NCBI RefSeq assembly: GCF_964199755.1
Contig: NC_133903.1
Location: forward strand, 54,332,239 to 54,396,238
Direction of reading: 5' to 3'
Source: Larus michahellis
Lineage: Eukaryota; Chordata; Aves; Charadriiformes; Laridae
DNA length: 64,000 nucleotides
This document shows, piece by piece, positions 1-13,330 of the stretch. Numbering within the stretch: position 1 is the stretch's first letter; each line of letters opens with the position of its first letter. The notes beneath the pieces are model-generated. The model ran no database searches and was not told the DNA's origin. It saw nothing but the letters and a program-made list of their open reading frames with translations. The position numbers and the translations under genes are program-made.

Positions 1-1010
1 TACACCATCACTTTGATAATGTCTCATAGACTACTCTGCCTCTTTTTATATAAAAACGAAACTAACTCCAAAAAAAAAAAAATCCAAACCTGCCCTTCTC
101 TTCCCTTTTTAATTATATCGCATCTTGGGATAAAGGCAATTGTTGACCGCGTTGGAAAAGTGACATTAAGAGAAAGAACATAAACACATTTGCAGTGGTC
201 TTTCAATGTGTTTGTTCATCCGGACCCGGGGAGGGCAGCAACGTGGTCTCTAGAAACCACAGGCGTTTTGGGGACTGCAGAGTAGGCGTCATTTAGAGCT
301 CAAACCAGGTAAAAACCAGATCAGAAGTTAGTTGTTTGGTCTCAAGGTCCTTATAAAGAAATGCCAAAATAAGGCTCAGACTCACAGGATATGTGGGTTT
401 CCAGGAATGACCGTGGTGAACACCTTCCGTTTTGGAGAGAGTTTCAAGGAATCATTAATATTGAAAAGAACTTACTATGCAGGTACGTAGGATTGCTTTG
501 GCCCATGACATTCATTAGTACATGCTGCTACATCCCTGCCATGTCTCTGACAGAATTACACAATCGCACTGAGTGCCAGGGTATGTATAAGAAGAAGAAA
601 CCATCTAGGTTAATTAGATTAATATCAGAAGTGCCCGCTTTCCTATACTGCATTCAGCATGTGCGTGCGTAGTCGATAGGAATATGAACTTGTCTGCACG
701 TGTGGACACTAATGAATCCTTTCTGGATGGGAGGACAGCAGTGAAAGTGTCACTCTGCTTGCAAACGGAAATAGTAAAATACAACCTGCCTTTGTTCCTC
801 TGATCGCATTGTTGTTGTTTTTTTTAAAAATCTGTATTGTATTTGCTCTGAAGAATGGTAAATGATCACTAGCAATGCAGAATGCTCACAAAAGGGATCC
901 TGCAAAAGAGAAGCATGACTGTGCAGTGCCAAGTTCACGAGGAATTTTAAGCATTCTTAATTTTAATTTTCCCTAATGCTAGTAATTTTCCATTACTGTT
1001 GTACTTTTAG
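1..1010. other. PATJ intron, no feature recognised
   Basis: AT-rich single-copy sequence upstream of the first visible PATJ exon. Neither the other half of that PDZ domain nor any repeat could be found here; the preceding exon must lie before the window. Confidence 0.7.
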
Positions 1011-1115
1011 GTTGGAGATCGGATTGTCAGTATTAATGGGCAACCTTTGGATGGGCTGTCTCATGCAGATGCGGTTAATCTACTAAAGAATGCTTATGGG
1101 AGCATTATCCTGCAG
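1011..1115 (+). CDS. PATJ: PATJ exon: C-terminal half of the penultimate PDZ domain
   Basis: The exon has 105 bases, is phase 0 at both ends, and encodes 35 residues starting [11 protein letters not shown]. The acceptor is gtacttttag and the donor gtacgg. It includes the VGDRI strand and the helix ([12 protein letters not shown]) that lines the ligand groove in PDZ domains. Confidence 0.92.
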
Positions 1116-4100
1116 GTACGGTGATAAATTGAACATGCAGCTGCATGAGGGTAGATAAATGGCATTCAGGGGAAAAAAAAAAAAGCCCTAAGCATCACTG
1201 GCACAAGGCATCACAGAATTGCAGGGTGCTTGCTGATGGGAATTACACGGAATGAAAGCGAGAAATAATTTTCATTCAAAAATTCTTTATTGCCACTCAT
1301 ACAGGCTGTGAGCATGATTATATAAAAGCGTAACAAAGAGAACAAAATAACTTGTTGCTATACATGGTAAATCAACAAGCTTCCAAGTTTGTTTGTTGTT
1401 TTTTTTTTAATTTGAAGTTAACTAGGAACAAGAAATTATGTGTATGTGGATGTGTGCGTGCATGTAACTAGACTGTGACCAAACTGCCCACAGTGTTGAT
1501 TTCCTCCTTCTTGAAAGGGGGAGAAGAAAGAAACGCCAGCGGCATTTAGTAAAAATGATGGCATCATCATTAAGACAGCGCTGCCTAGAATTGATTATTC
1601 TACAGGTAACGAAAAATAACACTGGAGAGAGAAACAGTGTCATCACCGCCACGTTCATATGCCAGCTGAAAGGAAGACATCTTCTGCCACTTTGGTTCTA
1701 ATTGCTGCTCCCCAGTATATTCATCTTTAGTTTATTTTTATGTTTACACAAAGAAATGAGAGAAATACTTGCCAGAGAGAATTCAAAATACTACTCGTTT
1801 GCAGAATTATTGTAACAATTGAAAAAAAAGCTTAGGACGTACCACTAAAATCTACTCTAATTTTCTTTATCATCACAGCGTATTGCATTGGAACATATCT
1901 TGAGAGAGTTTCACAAGCTTCTTGCTTGCATTACAACACAAATGTGACTATAAAAAATGGGTGGGCGAAGAAAAAGATTTAAAAAAAAAAAAAGGAAATG
2001 AAGTGATAATAAACTTAGTTTTAGACGTGCTTATTCTTGGTTTTTGTTTGTCCGTGAACTGCTGACCTGGTAAGTGATGAGCCGGTTCCAGAGCAGATGG
2101 TGTATTTGTGTAGTTCCATCGAAGTCAAAGGAAATACGCAGATATACACCAGCTGAGGATTGGATTTTCGTTTAAATTATAGTTATCATATTGTTACTAC
2201 CATTGAGTAATTTCACTTTTCATGTCAACAGTATTCCCTGAATAGAAAATGAAAGCTTGCCGCAGAACCCAAAATTGCTAATCGTGAAAGCTGTAATACA
2301 GCCTATTCCACCTCGTCATGTATTTAAAAATATTCCCGATGAAGCAGGCTGTCAGTTGGGCGCTCGCGTAAGAAAAGAGGTTCTTCTGGAAATGTCCTTG
2401 GGTTTGTCAGTTGATGGGTTTTCTTCCGCATTTTTGCTGTCTAACTTAAAACGGGCTTAATACTTTTTTATGGCTGGTAGGGGTTTATTCTGATAGAATA
2501 GAGTCTCTTTTCCTCTATTAAAAACCTGTGATGTGAAGGTGGGATGTTATATTTTCGTAGCGACAGGGAGTAGTGGGGAAGCCCTGCCGTAAGCACGCGA
2601 TACGGTTACCTTACCTGCTAACCACAGGTACTTCTCCGTCACCGGATCGCTTCTTTTTTTTTTATGGAAACAATCTAAATGGAATAATCCTATCGCTGCG
2701 ATAATCATGACTGATGTGTCATTAAGTAATTTTATTTATTATCAGGTTAGACCACTTCATGGCAAACTGCTTTGAAAGGTCAGATAATTGCGTTCAGCGG
2801 TGTGGAAAGGCTTATTATCAGTACGTCCTGGGAAGGATGGTAAAGGAGTTTGCAAATGCTGTTTGCAAATGGGAGATTAGGGTCTCGGGGGAACAATCAT
2901 CCCTTTCGGCTGTTTTGATGCTTTGGTTTAATTTAATTTCTTTTCTGCAGGTGTAGTAATGAGATAAGGGGAAGCTTTTTTACAAGGTTGTTGAACTCTG
3001 ATACGTTCTTACTGCCAACTGAAGATTTTTGAATATAGATTTATTTCGCCCTCGTTTTATTTAACAACAAAATACGGCAAATACCGGCTGGCACTCTTTC
3101 CCCTACTGCAACGGGAAGGAAAACTTAAGGGTGTCTTTCCTGGCTGAGCCAGGAGCAGTCGTTTCGTCTGCCGGACATTCAGGGCATCCCAGAACCCGAG
3201 TCCTGGGATGCAGAATTTGCACGAGAACTAATCTTCCTTCCTAGAAAATGCTACCGCCTTCTTGGCTCCAAGTGATTAGGAAAAGGGAAATATTGTCGTG
3301 GAAGAATTTGTGAGCGTTCATTTAAAACAGGGGATTTATAGAATGGATTTTTTTTTTTTTTGAAAAGGCGCGTTTCCCTTAAGCCACGTTCACAGCAAGG
3401 AGTGGGAAGAGTACCTGTTAATTTTGATAAAATAAGGCCAGGGAGAGCTAGAGGAAATACTGGAAATATATTTACTGGGTATTTCTCACTGTCTCTGAGC
3501 CGAAGTGCTGCGCTGTACAGTAAACGTCAAGCAGAGAGTATCTCACCACAAGGAGATGGAGTTGGGGGATAACCACGGCGTGTAGTTTTTAGGAAACTGA
3601 TGTCCTTTCGGTGGTAAATATTTAAAATCCGAAACATTTCCCGGTGGTTTCCTCGATTTTTTTTTTTTTTTTTTTGCAGAAAAAGCAAAGAATAGAAAAC
3701 GAGCATGCAACGAAAGGTTAAAAAAACCCCAAAGCTGGAGCGGGCGCCGTCACTTCATGTTTAATAAGTCCCAGTGGGCCTGCAAGCTGCACGCTTCTAC
3801 CCTTGCGAGGCTAAAGCCCCGTGAACGGCAAACCCCAGGCCTTGGCGTGCGAGTCACTGATTCCTCGATGCGGCCATAGCTGGCTTTGTACCTCACCCAC
3901 GCAACGTGGGTATGGCTGCCTTAAAAACCCTGAGCAACTTTGCTGCCCCACGACCTGTCAAAATGCCCTTAACTCCGTTAATTACTGCGTGGTGGTGATT
4001 CATGATGGTTTCAGAATAATACAGGAGCCGGAACTGGGAAGTGTAAGAGTCCAGTTTGTGGGATTCATGCTGGAGATTGCAGAAAAGTTGAAACCAAGGA

Positions 4101-7100
4101 TTAATTTCTTCCCTGCTGAGGAAACAAACCAGTCTGAGCTATTTCAGGGCCTTTGCCCCGTAGTCCCTTGGATCTCTGTATTTTGTTAAAAGCTGAGGTG
4201 CTCTCTGGGGGAGACCTTTACTTTCAAGCCCAGTCCTGGACACCTTGTGTTGACTCTGAGAGGGACCTATTTCCTTGACAAAATAACCTCTTTCTCTGGA
4301 TTATCCAGGGAGACTGTCCCCCTCTGCTCAGCATCGGAGTAAAGGCAAGAGAAAGCTTCAGAGCAACGTTTGGATTTAACCCCCAGAAAGGTGGCTACTA
4401 TTAACTCTGTTACTTGAAAGTATTGAATTAATAGGACATTTGAGAGAGTAGGACTTGTGTTTGAAATTTGCTTGAAAAAAAACCCGTCAGCAATTGATTT
4501 TCCTAATGTATCAGCTGTTTTTTACATTATTAGCCAAGATGTCCTTGGTATTAAGTGACCAGAGTATTTCCTTGCATCCTTCTGTTCAGGTTGTGGCTGA
4601 TACCAACATCAGTGCCATTGCTACCCAGCTGGAGAGCATGTCTGCGGGATGCAACCTTAACTCTTCTTCTGAGCATCCTTCTGAAGATCCCGAGTAAGTC
4701 TGGATTTAGTCTGCGTAACTGAGGTGGATTTCTCTGCCCCGTGCAAGGGAAAAGCCCAGGGTGGGGAAGGAGGTCTCTCCCATTGCGTTTCTCTCTAATT
4801 TTCCATCACCTTTAAAATGAAAACTGTGACCTTCTCCAAGCTCATTATGGACTCATGTCCGTCTTCACACGGTGACAGAAATTGCTTGGATAAATATGCA
4901 CAAAATGTGTTTCCAAGCACTAGTTCTGGACATTTTGCAAAAAAACTTATCTCCTTTCTTTTCTAACGTGTTATGCTGACATGAGTGTTCTGCCCTTGTC
5001 TGTTGGTTTCCTTGCCTGAAAAGAGTTATGATCGAGGCAATGTGAAATCATTTGTCATTGCCAGACTAAGGCAAGAGGTGTTAACAAGCCTGGCGTCGGA
5101 TGCAAATGTTTCAAAACAGGCCCCACCACTTTCTTTGTCTGTTGAAGCTTTTTAGCTTTACAGTTCGAAAAAGTCTGGTTAAAAAATTGTCTGCTTGGAG
5201 CACTTCTGTATGGTGATGGAAGTTAGAGATCTAGCCCTCCCATGGCCATGCATCATTCTCCATCGTGTGCTTTTTAGGGCAGCTTATAGCATTCCAGTTA
5301 CCATTTTGAAATTCATTTGGTCTTCATTTTGGTTCATTAGCTTCATTATGTTCTTCATTTTCTTTCTTTGATTCATTATATTTATCTTAAGAAGCTGGGA
5401 TGCAAGTTGCTGCCCTACCTCAGGGGTTTTGAGTATAAAAGTTAAGCTTTTTTATGCTGCATTGTCTCATCTTACAATGTGAGATACTGTTTTTATTGCT
5501 GCTCTCAAAGGAAAATTGCTTACTTCACAAAAGGATTTGTATTCTCTTTTCATATCAAAATAGTAAGGAAATTTGAATGTGAAAATATGAAGCAGAATTA
5601 GGTAGGCGTATGTGTTCGTTCTGTCTTAAAGAAATGGCTAGAGATTAGTCATCATAGGCTATAGCTTTATATAGGTGGAAGATGCCAAACAGCTTTTGTC
5701 CACAATAATTATTTCCAAATATGTAGAAGTGACTTTTCCAAATTTGAGATGGATATGTCTATGGATATGTGTGTGTGTGTATATATATATGTATATATGT
5801 GTATATATATATATATATTTAAAAAAGTGGCCTGAATTCCACCAAAAATCTTCCTTTGCTCAATGCAGACAGCAAAAGCCCCTGAGGAGAGCTGAGGCTC
5901 TACGCGATGCCTGGTGTGAGGGCTCTCGGGACTCAGCCTGGGGCTACGCGGCACCGGGATATAGGTCAAATACAGGTTGTCAGGAGACAGCCCAGAGAGC
6001 CTGCAGTAGAGCTGAGACTATAAACACAGGTCTATTAGACTCAGTCCTGTGAAGTCGTAAAGCAAAATGCTGTAAGAAAATCATTGCAGTTGCCACTTAA
6101 GCAGGCAAAAGACGACGGCTTGGCCGGTAAGAAAGCAAACTCTCCTTTGCCGACGTGCAGCGGCTGCCGATGAAGGGAGTCTCGCTTCTGCATCAGAGAT
6201 AAGGGCTCTTGTTGAGCTCTTTTTAAAAATAAGTATTTTCAAAGCGTGGAGCCAAAGTACACGGAGCAGCGTTTGAACTCGGGGCTGCACAGCAGTGTAT
6301 TTCGGCGCGAGGACGAGAGTCATGGTTTGTGCCCGTGTGAAAAACTTCGTGGTAGATAAATATCTCTGTAAGCGTTCCTTCTGCATAAAGTCCCTAGAGA
6401 CACACATTGCTATTCTAAGTGATATTTGTTGTGTTTTCAGAGCACCTCAGCCTAAGATTATTACTTTGGAGAAAGGCTCTGATGGACTGGGATTTAGTAT
6501 TGTAGGGGGGTATGGAAGTCCCCATGGAGACCTGCCCATTTATGTCAAGACTATATTTGCCAAGGTATCTTTTTTGTTTGTTTGTTTTCTCCCTTTTTCT
6601 AGATTATCTTTAAAAATAAACCTAAGATTTGGCTTGGGTAATATATTATGTAGTAGAAAGTACTGTCGAAGTACATTGATGTGAGTAAGCAGACCCAGAA
6701 CTCGCAGCCGGCTTCTCAGTTTGTATTTCGTATTACTGATGGCTGAAACGAGATACTTTATCTCAGCAAAATCGCTCTGTGTACTTGGGAAACTTGTTTT
6801 GCTACATTAAAATATTTATAAGGTGGTTTTCTGTCTGTAAATCTCAAAGAGCCTTCTGAGAGGTGTGGAGGCATCGCTTTTCCCACCGTACAGGAGAGGA
6901 GGCAGTTGCAGAGATGCTGTATCTTTGTGGCGGAGCTTCAGCTGCAAAACCAGCTCCTGTGCTCAGGTGGTCACCTCAGCGAGAAAAAACACCGAAGGAC
7001 GAAATCGCCATACCTCGTGGCTTGATACCGAATTGGCTTACGCCTCGGTCCTGCCTTTAGTTATTCTCCTTTGCTTCCAGCTTCTCTCTCGTGCCTCTCC

Positions 7101-8410
7101 CTGGGTGCTCCTCTCCCATCTGCTGGAGACACTCACTGTCTCAGCCCATCTCTGACCCCAACCCGGAGTCTCAGGGGAGGACCTGGGGGTCTCAGCCGGG
7201 TACAGCAGTGGCTCTGGCCACAGAGGATGAGGAAGAAACATAGTACAGCCCAGCCCCGAGACAGACGGCCCCAGAATGGCCACTGGTGCAGAGGGAGAAG
7301 TGCCCCTTTGCTAGAAATGTGCTCAGTGTGGGCCAACGAGATACGTCAGGCACGGCCATGTGAAGGGAGATCTGGAAATGGCGGGGAGGAAAGGAAGACA
7401 GTGGGAATTCGGGATAATTTCCATAAGGTAACTTCGAAGCCAGTCACACACAGTTGCTTCTCCTGTGCCTACTTGCTGTGACTTGTGTCAGCGCTTCTGG
7501 CAGGGTAGGTGACATAACGGAGAAAACTTCATCTTAAGGTGGAGTAGAAGTCATTTCTCCTCTGCTTCTGCGCTTCCGGGGCTCAAACCACAGATACCTG
7601 ATCTTTTTACAATTTTCAGTTATTAACGTGGGAAGACACTGCGTCTTTAAACTGATGCTTAGATTTACAAGTTTCTAGATGTGGGCACAGCTGAGAAACC
7701 CTAAATCGAAGCTAGAATACGCTGCGGCCACTGATGGGGCCATGGGGCAGAAGCGGACACCATGAGCCGACTTCTGGGCAGGGAAGGGCTCAGGATTTAG
7801 ACAAAAGAGCTGCAGCGAGGCCTCTGGAGGAGAACAGCCATTTCTGAAGCTCAGTGGGAGCTTCTCAGGACTTTCAGCGGAGCCCAGCTCCATCCGGGGC
7901 TTGGGGCTGCTTGGCCGCATGAGCTCCGCGTCCCTCTCTCTCCCCACATTTTAACCAGTTTAAATGCTGCTTTAACAAGCTTCTCCGTAATCAGAAAAGC
8001 CCAAATCAGTCTTCACACTGCAGTTTTTTCAGGAACGAGACCCAGGGGGTGCCCCAGACCCCGCAGGGTTGGGTAAGAGGGACAAGCGATGGGCAAGGGC
8101 TGAAGCACCCAGGGAGGCTTGGGCACTGTCATTTCCCATGTCCCCCACCCGGTTACGGTGGGATTTCCAGCGCTGCTTCCCTCCGCATTCCATCCACGGG
8201 CATTCCGAGAGGCGGGAGGGCTCCCCGCGACCAGCCGCTAACGAATCGCTTTGCCGTTTGCAGGGAGCAGCTGCGGACGATGGCAGACTGAAGCGCGGCG
8301 ATCAGATTGTAGCAGTTAATGGGGAAGCTTTGGAAGGTGTCACTCATGAGCAAGCTGTAGCTATTCTGAAGCGCCAGAAAGGAACTGTGACATTAACGGT
8401 GTTATCATGA
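1011..8410 (+). CDS. PATJ: PATJ (INADL), 3' end of the gene: last four coding exons
   Basis: PATJ is a multi-PDZ scaffold of the Crumbs complex (CRB-PALS1-PATJ) at epithelial tight junctions. Exons are 1011-1115, 4590-4693, 6441-6564 and 8264-8410; each has AG before it, the first three have GT after them, and the phases join without a break (159 residues to the stop). Exon 1 holds the second half of one PDZ domain ([11 protein letters not shown], then a helix and SIILQ). Exon 2 is a low-complexity linker. Exon 3 opens the last PDZ domain with the ligand-binding loop GLGFSIVGG. Exon 4 finishes it ([13 protein letters not shown]) and ends TVTLTVLS-stop, the known C-terminus of vertebrate PATJ. 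MPDZ is the closest paralogue, but the linker, the C-terminus and the KANK4-USP1 synteny favour PATJ. The 5' part of the gene lies before the window. Confidence 0.93.
1116..4589. other. PATJ intron, mostly single-copy
   Basis: Contains short poly-A and poly-T runs (for example 1981-1993, 3350-3361 and 3658-3676) and no recognisable interspersed repeat or exon. Confidence 0.7.
4590..4693 (+). CDS. PATJ: PATJ exon: inter-PDZ linker
   Basis: The exon has 104 bases, starts in phase 0 and ends after two bases of a codon. It begins [17 protein letters not shown] and continues as a Ser/Glu/Pro-rich linker ending SEDP. The acceptor is ttctgttcag and the donor gtaagt. The first three residues complete the last strand of the preceding PDZ domain. 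Confidence 0.88.
4694..6440. other. PATJ intron with a TG/TA microsatellite
   Basis: Single-copy intron apart from the dinucleotide tract at 5768-5818. No further exon is supported. Confidence 0.7.
5768..5818. repeat. (TG)n(TA)n microsatellite
   Basis: An alternating TG run changes into an alternating TA run with a few interruptions, inside a PATJ intron. Such tracts are usually length-polymorphic. Confidence 0.9.
6441..6564 (+). CDS. PATJ: PATJ exon: N-terminal half of PDZ10
   Basis: The exon has 124 bases. One base completes the codon split from the previous exon and 41 whole codons follow. The sequence reads [12 protein letters not shown], then the carboxylate-binding loop GLGFSIVGG, then [11 protein letters not shown]. 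The acceptor is gtgttttcag and the donor gtatct. Confidence 0.93.
6565..8263. other. PATJ intron, last of the gene
   Basis: Moderately GC-rich intron before the terminal exon. No exon or interspersed repeat is recognised; open frames here lack splice sites and family similarity. Confidence 0.7.
8264..8410 (+). CDS. PATJ: PATJ terminal coding exon: end of PDZ10 and stop codon
   Basis: The exon runs from [14 protein letters not shown] to VTLTVLS and TGA at 8408-8410 (48 residues). The acceptor is gccgtttgcag. The protein ends a few residues after the final PDZ strand, as expected for PATJ. Confidence 0.93.
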   Translation, partial: GAAADDGRLKRGDQIVAVNGEALEGVTHEQAVAILKRQKGTVTLTVLS

Positions 8411-9100
8411 ATGTCATTGCGCTTGCGGAGATAAATACAATTATTTTAGAACATCAGTAGAGCTATAATAATACTGTTCAGCCCTGAGCGGGATGTAAAG
8501 CAAACCCTGGCAAAAATGACGCCGTATTCACCCCGTTGCCAGAAAGGGTAGTGTGCATCTCGAGCTTCATTTAGCCTGCCACGTTTATCAGCCTTTCTCC
8601 CCACCCTCCCCTACTTCTGGTGGCTTTTGGAGGTTTCTCTGGACATGTTTAATTAAGAAACTTCAAAGAAGAGTATCCAATTTTACTTTATTTATACATG
8701 GGTTTATCCCCGCTTGTCTGAACCCCGGTTAAAACGGCTGAACCTGGAATCAATTCGCACACAAAAGAGACTTTAGATCATCAACCGATCTCATCTGATG
8801 AGCAGGAATAAATGCCGAGTGACTTGTCATCTCACTCATGATTTACTTATGCTAATTGTCCTTTCAAGTATGCCAGAAAACATTAGCAATGTAATTAAAT
8901 TACCACTGTTCCAAATGATGAAATATCAAATTCTCCTCTGGGAAATTATTTGTGCTCGGCACAGTAAGTCTGATAGTCAAATGTGAACTTCTCATGTTTA
9001 TCTCTTTGGGTAGGTCTATGGAAGTTAGTCAGAGGTAATTACTGTGATGTGTCAATTTGCAGCCTTTAGCATGAAAAATAAACTAGGGGAGAGGGAAATT
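8411..9100 (+). other. PATJ: Probable PATJ 3' untranslated region
   Basis: This AT-rich, unrepetitive sequence follows the PATJ stop. AATAAA hexamers on the plus strand at 8807-8812 and 9077-9082 are candidate poly(A) signals. Which one is used cannot be told from sequence alone. Confidence 0.45.
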
Positions 9101-12100
9101 TATCTTTTTAGGCTTTTAAAACGTTTGAGCCTTTTCAGATATTGAGGCAGCATGAACAACAACGACGTATCTCGCTCTATTCTAATTATATTTTTAAAGA
9201 AGAAATGCGCTGATATATGCCAGGCGTGTTGCATACAAAGGCAGTTGTTGTTGTGCCAAGTTGCAGCATAATTGTTCATCCTGAAACTTTAATGAAGACA
9301 AAAGTTTGCCTCGGCAATGCGATCCTGTAATTCTAGTAATGATGGTGAGCAGTCCCTCTGCACGTTGTCTTCAAGGCTAGATGAAGTTAATCCAAACCAG
9401 CAAACCGTTTTACGTTTCCAAGAGTTCTCCCCAGGATCAGATAGCGCAGGAAGAGGCTTTCACGGATCACAGAGGATGCTTCTCCCTCGGGGCTGCTGGA
9501 GTTCAGTTTTGGATAATACCAAATAATACCAGGCACTGGTGAGATGATCGCTGCAGAAGACTTCTGCGGCGGTTTAAGACGATGTCCTTCCGGGGCTCGC
9601 TGCCGTGCCCGTCCTCCCCAGGGCAGAGCGTGGGCTTCCTCGGCCCCCTCCGGCGGCTCGGACAGCTCGGTCGAAGCAACTCGCTTTTTTTTTGGGTTTA
9701 AGCTGGGCCAGGCGAGAGCTGCTGAAGCCCTTGAGGAGCCTTCCCAAGGCCTGCCCGGCTCCGCGTGGTGGAGGTGGGATGCAGGAACGGTGAGCAGCCC
9801 AAAGTCAGTGACTTCGTTCCGTGTCGCAGCCATTCCTGCAGTGATTATACGGCCGTAGCCTTAGTGATTTAGCAGATGAATTTGGCAGGCAGATTAATGG
9901 CACTGCAAGTCGTTGTGGTTTAATCTTCCTATCCGGAGGAGCAATAGGGTTTTAGAGGAAGCAGCCCAGTCTGATTTGGACTATTTGGTATAATTTATAA
10001 TGATGATGTACCTGGGAGAAATTAAAAGCGGAGGGGGGGAGGGTGTCAAAATTGGCTGCTCATTTTATGTGAAAAATCCCTGGAATGAAACGGAGAGAAG
10101 AGTCAAAATCTGTAATGTAACAACTGAGTAGCGCAGGGCTGGTGGCGTTGAAGGGGCTGTGGCCAGGATGTTTTAGCCGGAGCGGGTGTTCCCCGTTTCA
10201 CGTAAAAGAGGTACTGATGTGAGATGAGCTACACCGAAACGAGCCAGCTGTGACGCGCTTGCCTTGAAACCGTTTTCCTGATTTCATTGGAAAATTTCCT
10301 TTAAATTTAGGTAATCACAAAGTGCATTTAGCCTGCTGGAGCAATTGGTGGGTCTTCCGTTCGTAGTGCCTGGAAGAGACTTCCCGTTTTCAATGGATTC
10401 CCACTGTAGCATTTGATTTGCCAAGTGAAGTGTTAGTGGAGCCTTGATTGCAGACACACAGAAATATCTCCAGATGTAGCAAATTGGAGACTTTTCAACA
10501 AACTGCCTCGGGTTGCAAAAGTACCCAAGGTGTGCGGGAGTTAAGGGCAGGTAGGCGACACGTGAAGAGGTGCCCTCAAAATTCTTGTATGGAATTTATG
10601 AACAAAATGTAATGATTCCTCTGTCTGATTACGGTTTTATAACCGTTGCATTCCTACTTTAAGATGCTGCCACATTTAATCTATGAAGTTTTACACGGCT
10701 GTTTATTAGCCTATTATGCACATACTGTTCATATACATAAAGAATAGGATTTATGGGCTGAGATATTTTGCACTTCTCATTGCTCAGATGGAGAGAGAAC
10801 ATTTTCTGCTTCTTGTAATTTGCACTTTGTGTGTTGAATATATTACTGCCAAAAATTATATCGCAACTAATTGATAAACCAGTGACCGTGCGGAGAAGCG
10901 TGTGCTGTATGTACAGGACCAAGTTAGATAATTAAATTTGCATTACGCTTGTCTGGGTTGAGGTGTTCTGGTTTGTTTAAAACTTTATTTCTGTGCAAGG
11001 GAAAAAGCAATTAAACCTCCTGATTGTATGTTTACGTATATCAGTAAAATGAGACATTTTATGACTTTGAAGATTCTAAATAAAGCTCGGTTACATAAGG
11101 AGTTGTGCAGGTCTTTGGTTTTTAAGTCGCTGTTAAAATGTACTGCATGAGCTGTCTGTTTGCTGTTCCAAGTAGGGCTCATGGTTGCCCTCCTCGGGGA
11201 GCAGGAGCGGCGGCGGCTGGAGGAGTGGTGGGAGGCTGTGGGGACAGCCAGGTGTGGGGACAGCCAGGCTTTGGGCTCAGGCAGTGGGATTGCTCAGGTG
11301 ACAGCTGCGGAGAGCCCTCCCGGCCACGTCTGCCCTCCACGAGGAAGCTGCAGCTGCCCGTCGGGGTGGCTGGAGCCTGGTGAGTACGTTTCGTTCAGGG
11401 GGACGCCGACAGAAACGGCCCAGCGAGGAGCCAAGGATCGGGTGCACAGGCAGCAAAACCGGGGGAGAGAAAAAAGAGGGTGAAGACGAAGGCGCTGAGT
11501 GACCAGTGTTGTACCAGGAGTAATCACAGCCAACCCGAAGCGTGCTTGCAGGAGGAGCATCGATGCTGTGGGCATCTCGCAACCCTTTGGAGGAGCCACT
11601 CGCCACCATTTCGACTCGTGTGTATGGTGGGAAGGGCTGGTTTGGTTTGAGGACTCAGCTCTCAGAGCCTTGTCTTTTTGAGGGGCCACGTGCTGTTCAC
11701 AGTCCCTCCATCTGCTTCCTCATCTGGAGAGACCTGGAATAACCTGCAGCTTGCGGTGGCACCATCAAGGACATCCTTGACATCACCAGGAGCCATCCTG
11801 GGGCTGTTTGCAGTTCTTGGCTAGCTGCAAAGAAAAGGGCCAGTAACACCGACATTCGCACTTCTTCCAAAGGCTGGGACTGAGGTGCTGTAAGTCGTCG
11901 TGTCCTCCCCGCCATGTGGGCTCGCCAGGGGACAACATCTGTCCAGGCACCGTCCCCGCTGCCGAGCACTGAGCTTCAGGAGCAGCTGCTGGGGGCAGCG
12001 AGGTGGGCCATGGAGGTGGGATGGTGTGGAGAGCAGGCCAGCCTGGGGGGACAGGGGACTGTCACAGGGCACAGCTGCACGGGGGATCGCCGTAATGCCT

Positions 12101-13330
12101 CTAAAATCCCCGTAATTAATCAAATGGCGATTACCACCCTGGAAGTATGACATATAGAGAGCTTGTTGAGGTAATATGATTATGCCGAGATGGAGCAGTT
12201 AATGTACCTTCACCTGAAAGAACTGGAATGAATTAATTTAACGTTACACGTGTATAAAACATCAGTTTTTACAGTTATGCTGAGCGTTGATATATAATTC
12301 CATTATCGTCTTTCTCCACGGTTTCACACTTCTACATCCATAATTCAGCTGTATTTACACTCTGGTTAGACGCTGTCACGGTCATTGTTTTTCCTTTTAG
12401 CAGCAATGGGCGTTTTGTTCTCTAACACGCACGATCCTGTGATAAGCCGGACCCTTTTAGGATGGCAACGAATCAGAGATCCGTGTTCTGCAGCATCCCC
12501 AGTGGAAAAGGAACGAGGATCACCTTGACTTTGCCTCCAGCTTTGTCCCGGCGGAATCCAAGGTCTCTGCTGCTGTGGAATTGCAGCGGTTTATTCCCGA
12601 TTCCTGCACAAAAAGGAAAATACACAGTGGCAGCATAAAAACCTCTTCGTTCCCCATAGCGCAGCCCCTGCCGTAGGTGCTGTGCCTCTAACTGCTCGGT
12701 TAGAATTAAAAATTGCTTCCTAATCAAAGTAGTCGTACCCATTAAACCCATGTTCACGTGGGATTCTTCTTCCGCGCTTCCCCTCGGGATGCCCGGGGCA
12801 GGGCACAGCCCCGCTGAGCTCCCCTTTCCCTTCCCACCGCCTCCCAGGAAACGGGGTTTCTCTCCGGAACGGACACGGCGCTGCGGTCGCTTTCACCGAC
12901 TCTCGCCAGCCAGCGGCCACGAGGAGGAGGTAAAGCAGAAAAACAAAGAGGTCCTCGAAGGTCTCGTTTTTTTCCTGAAGAAATTGCACTTTTGGGGAGG
13001 GTTACTTGTTTGCATTTTGAATGAGAACAGACTCTTCTGTCTCCTAAAGCCCTTTCTTGGTTTATCTTTTTTTTTTTTTCTTTTCTTCTTTTTTAACACA
13101 TTGGTGTGCAGGTATGACGGGACGTCGGCTGAAGAGAAACCTAAGTGTAGAAGGTGGGTTTCTCCAGGCCCTCCAGGAGCTTGTTTGCTGCAGGTTCTGC
13201 TTTATTTCTGTGCAGCAGCAAAGGCTGCAAATGAATTCCCCTGAATAGCAATATACGCTCTCCTGCCTCCTGTCCCCTCTCGCCCAGGTGGCCTTTTCTT
13301 ACAGACTCGTTTCCCCTCAAGGGCAGAGGA
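9101..13330. other. Intergenic DNA between PATJ and KANK4, first part
   Basis: Unrepetitive DNA in which AT-rich stretches rich in TAAT-type motifs (9.9-11.1 kb and 12.1-12.45 kb) alternate with GC-richer stretches (11.2-12.1 kb). No exon with two matching splice sites and recognisable protein was found. Confidence 0.6.

Noticed and set aside
13112-13155. Possible tiny plus-strand exon after a T-rich tract (gtgtgcag) with donor gtgggt
   Set aside because: Isolated 44-base segment without a partner exon; chance match likely.
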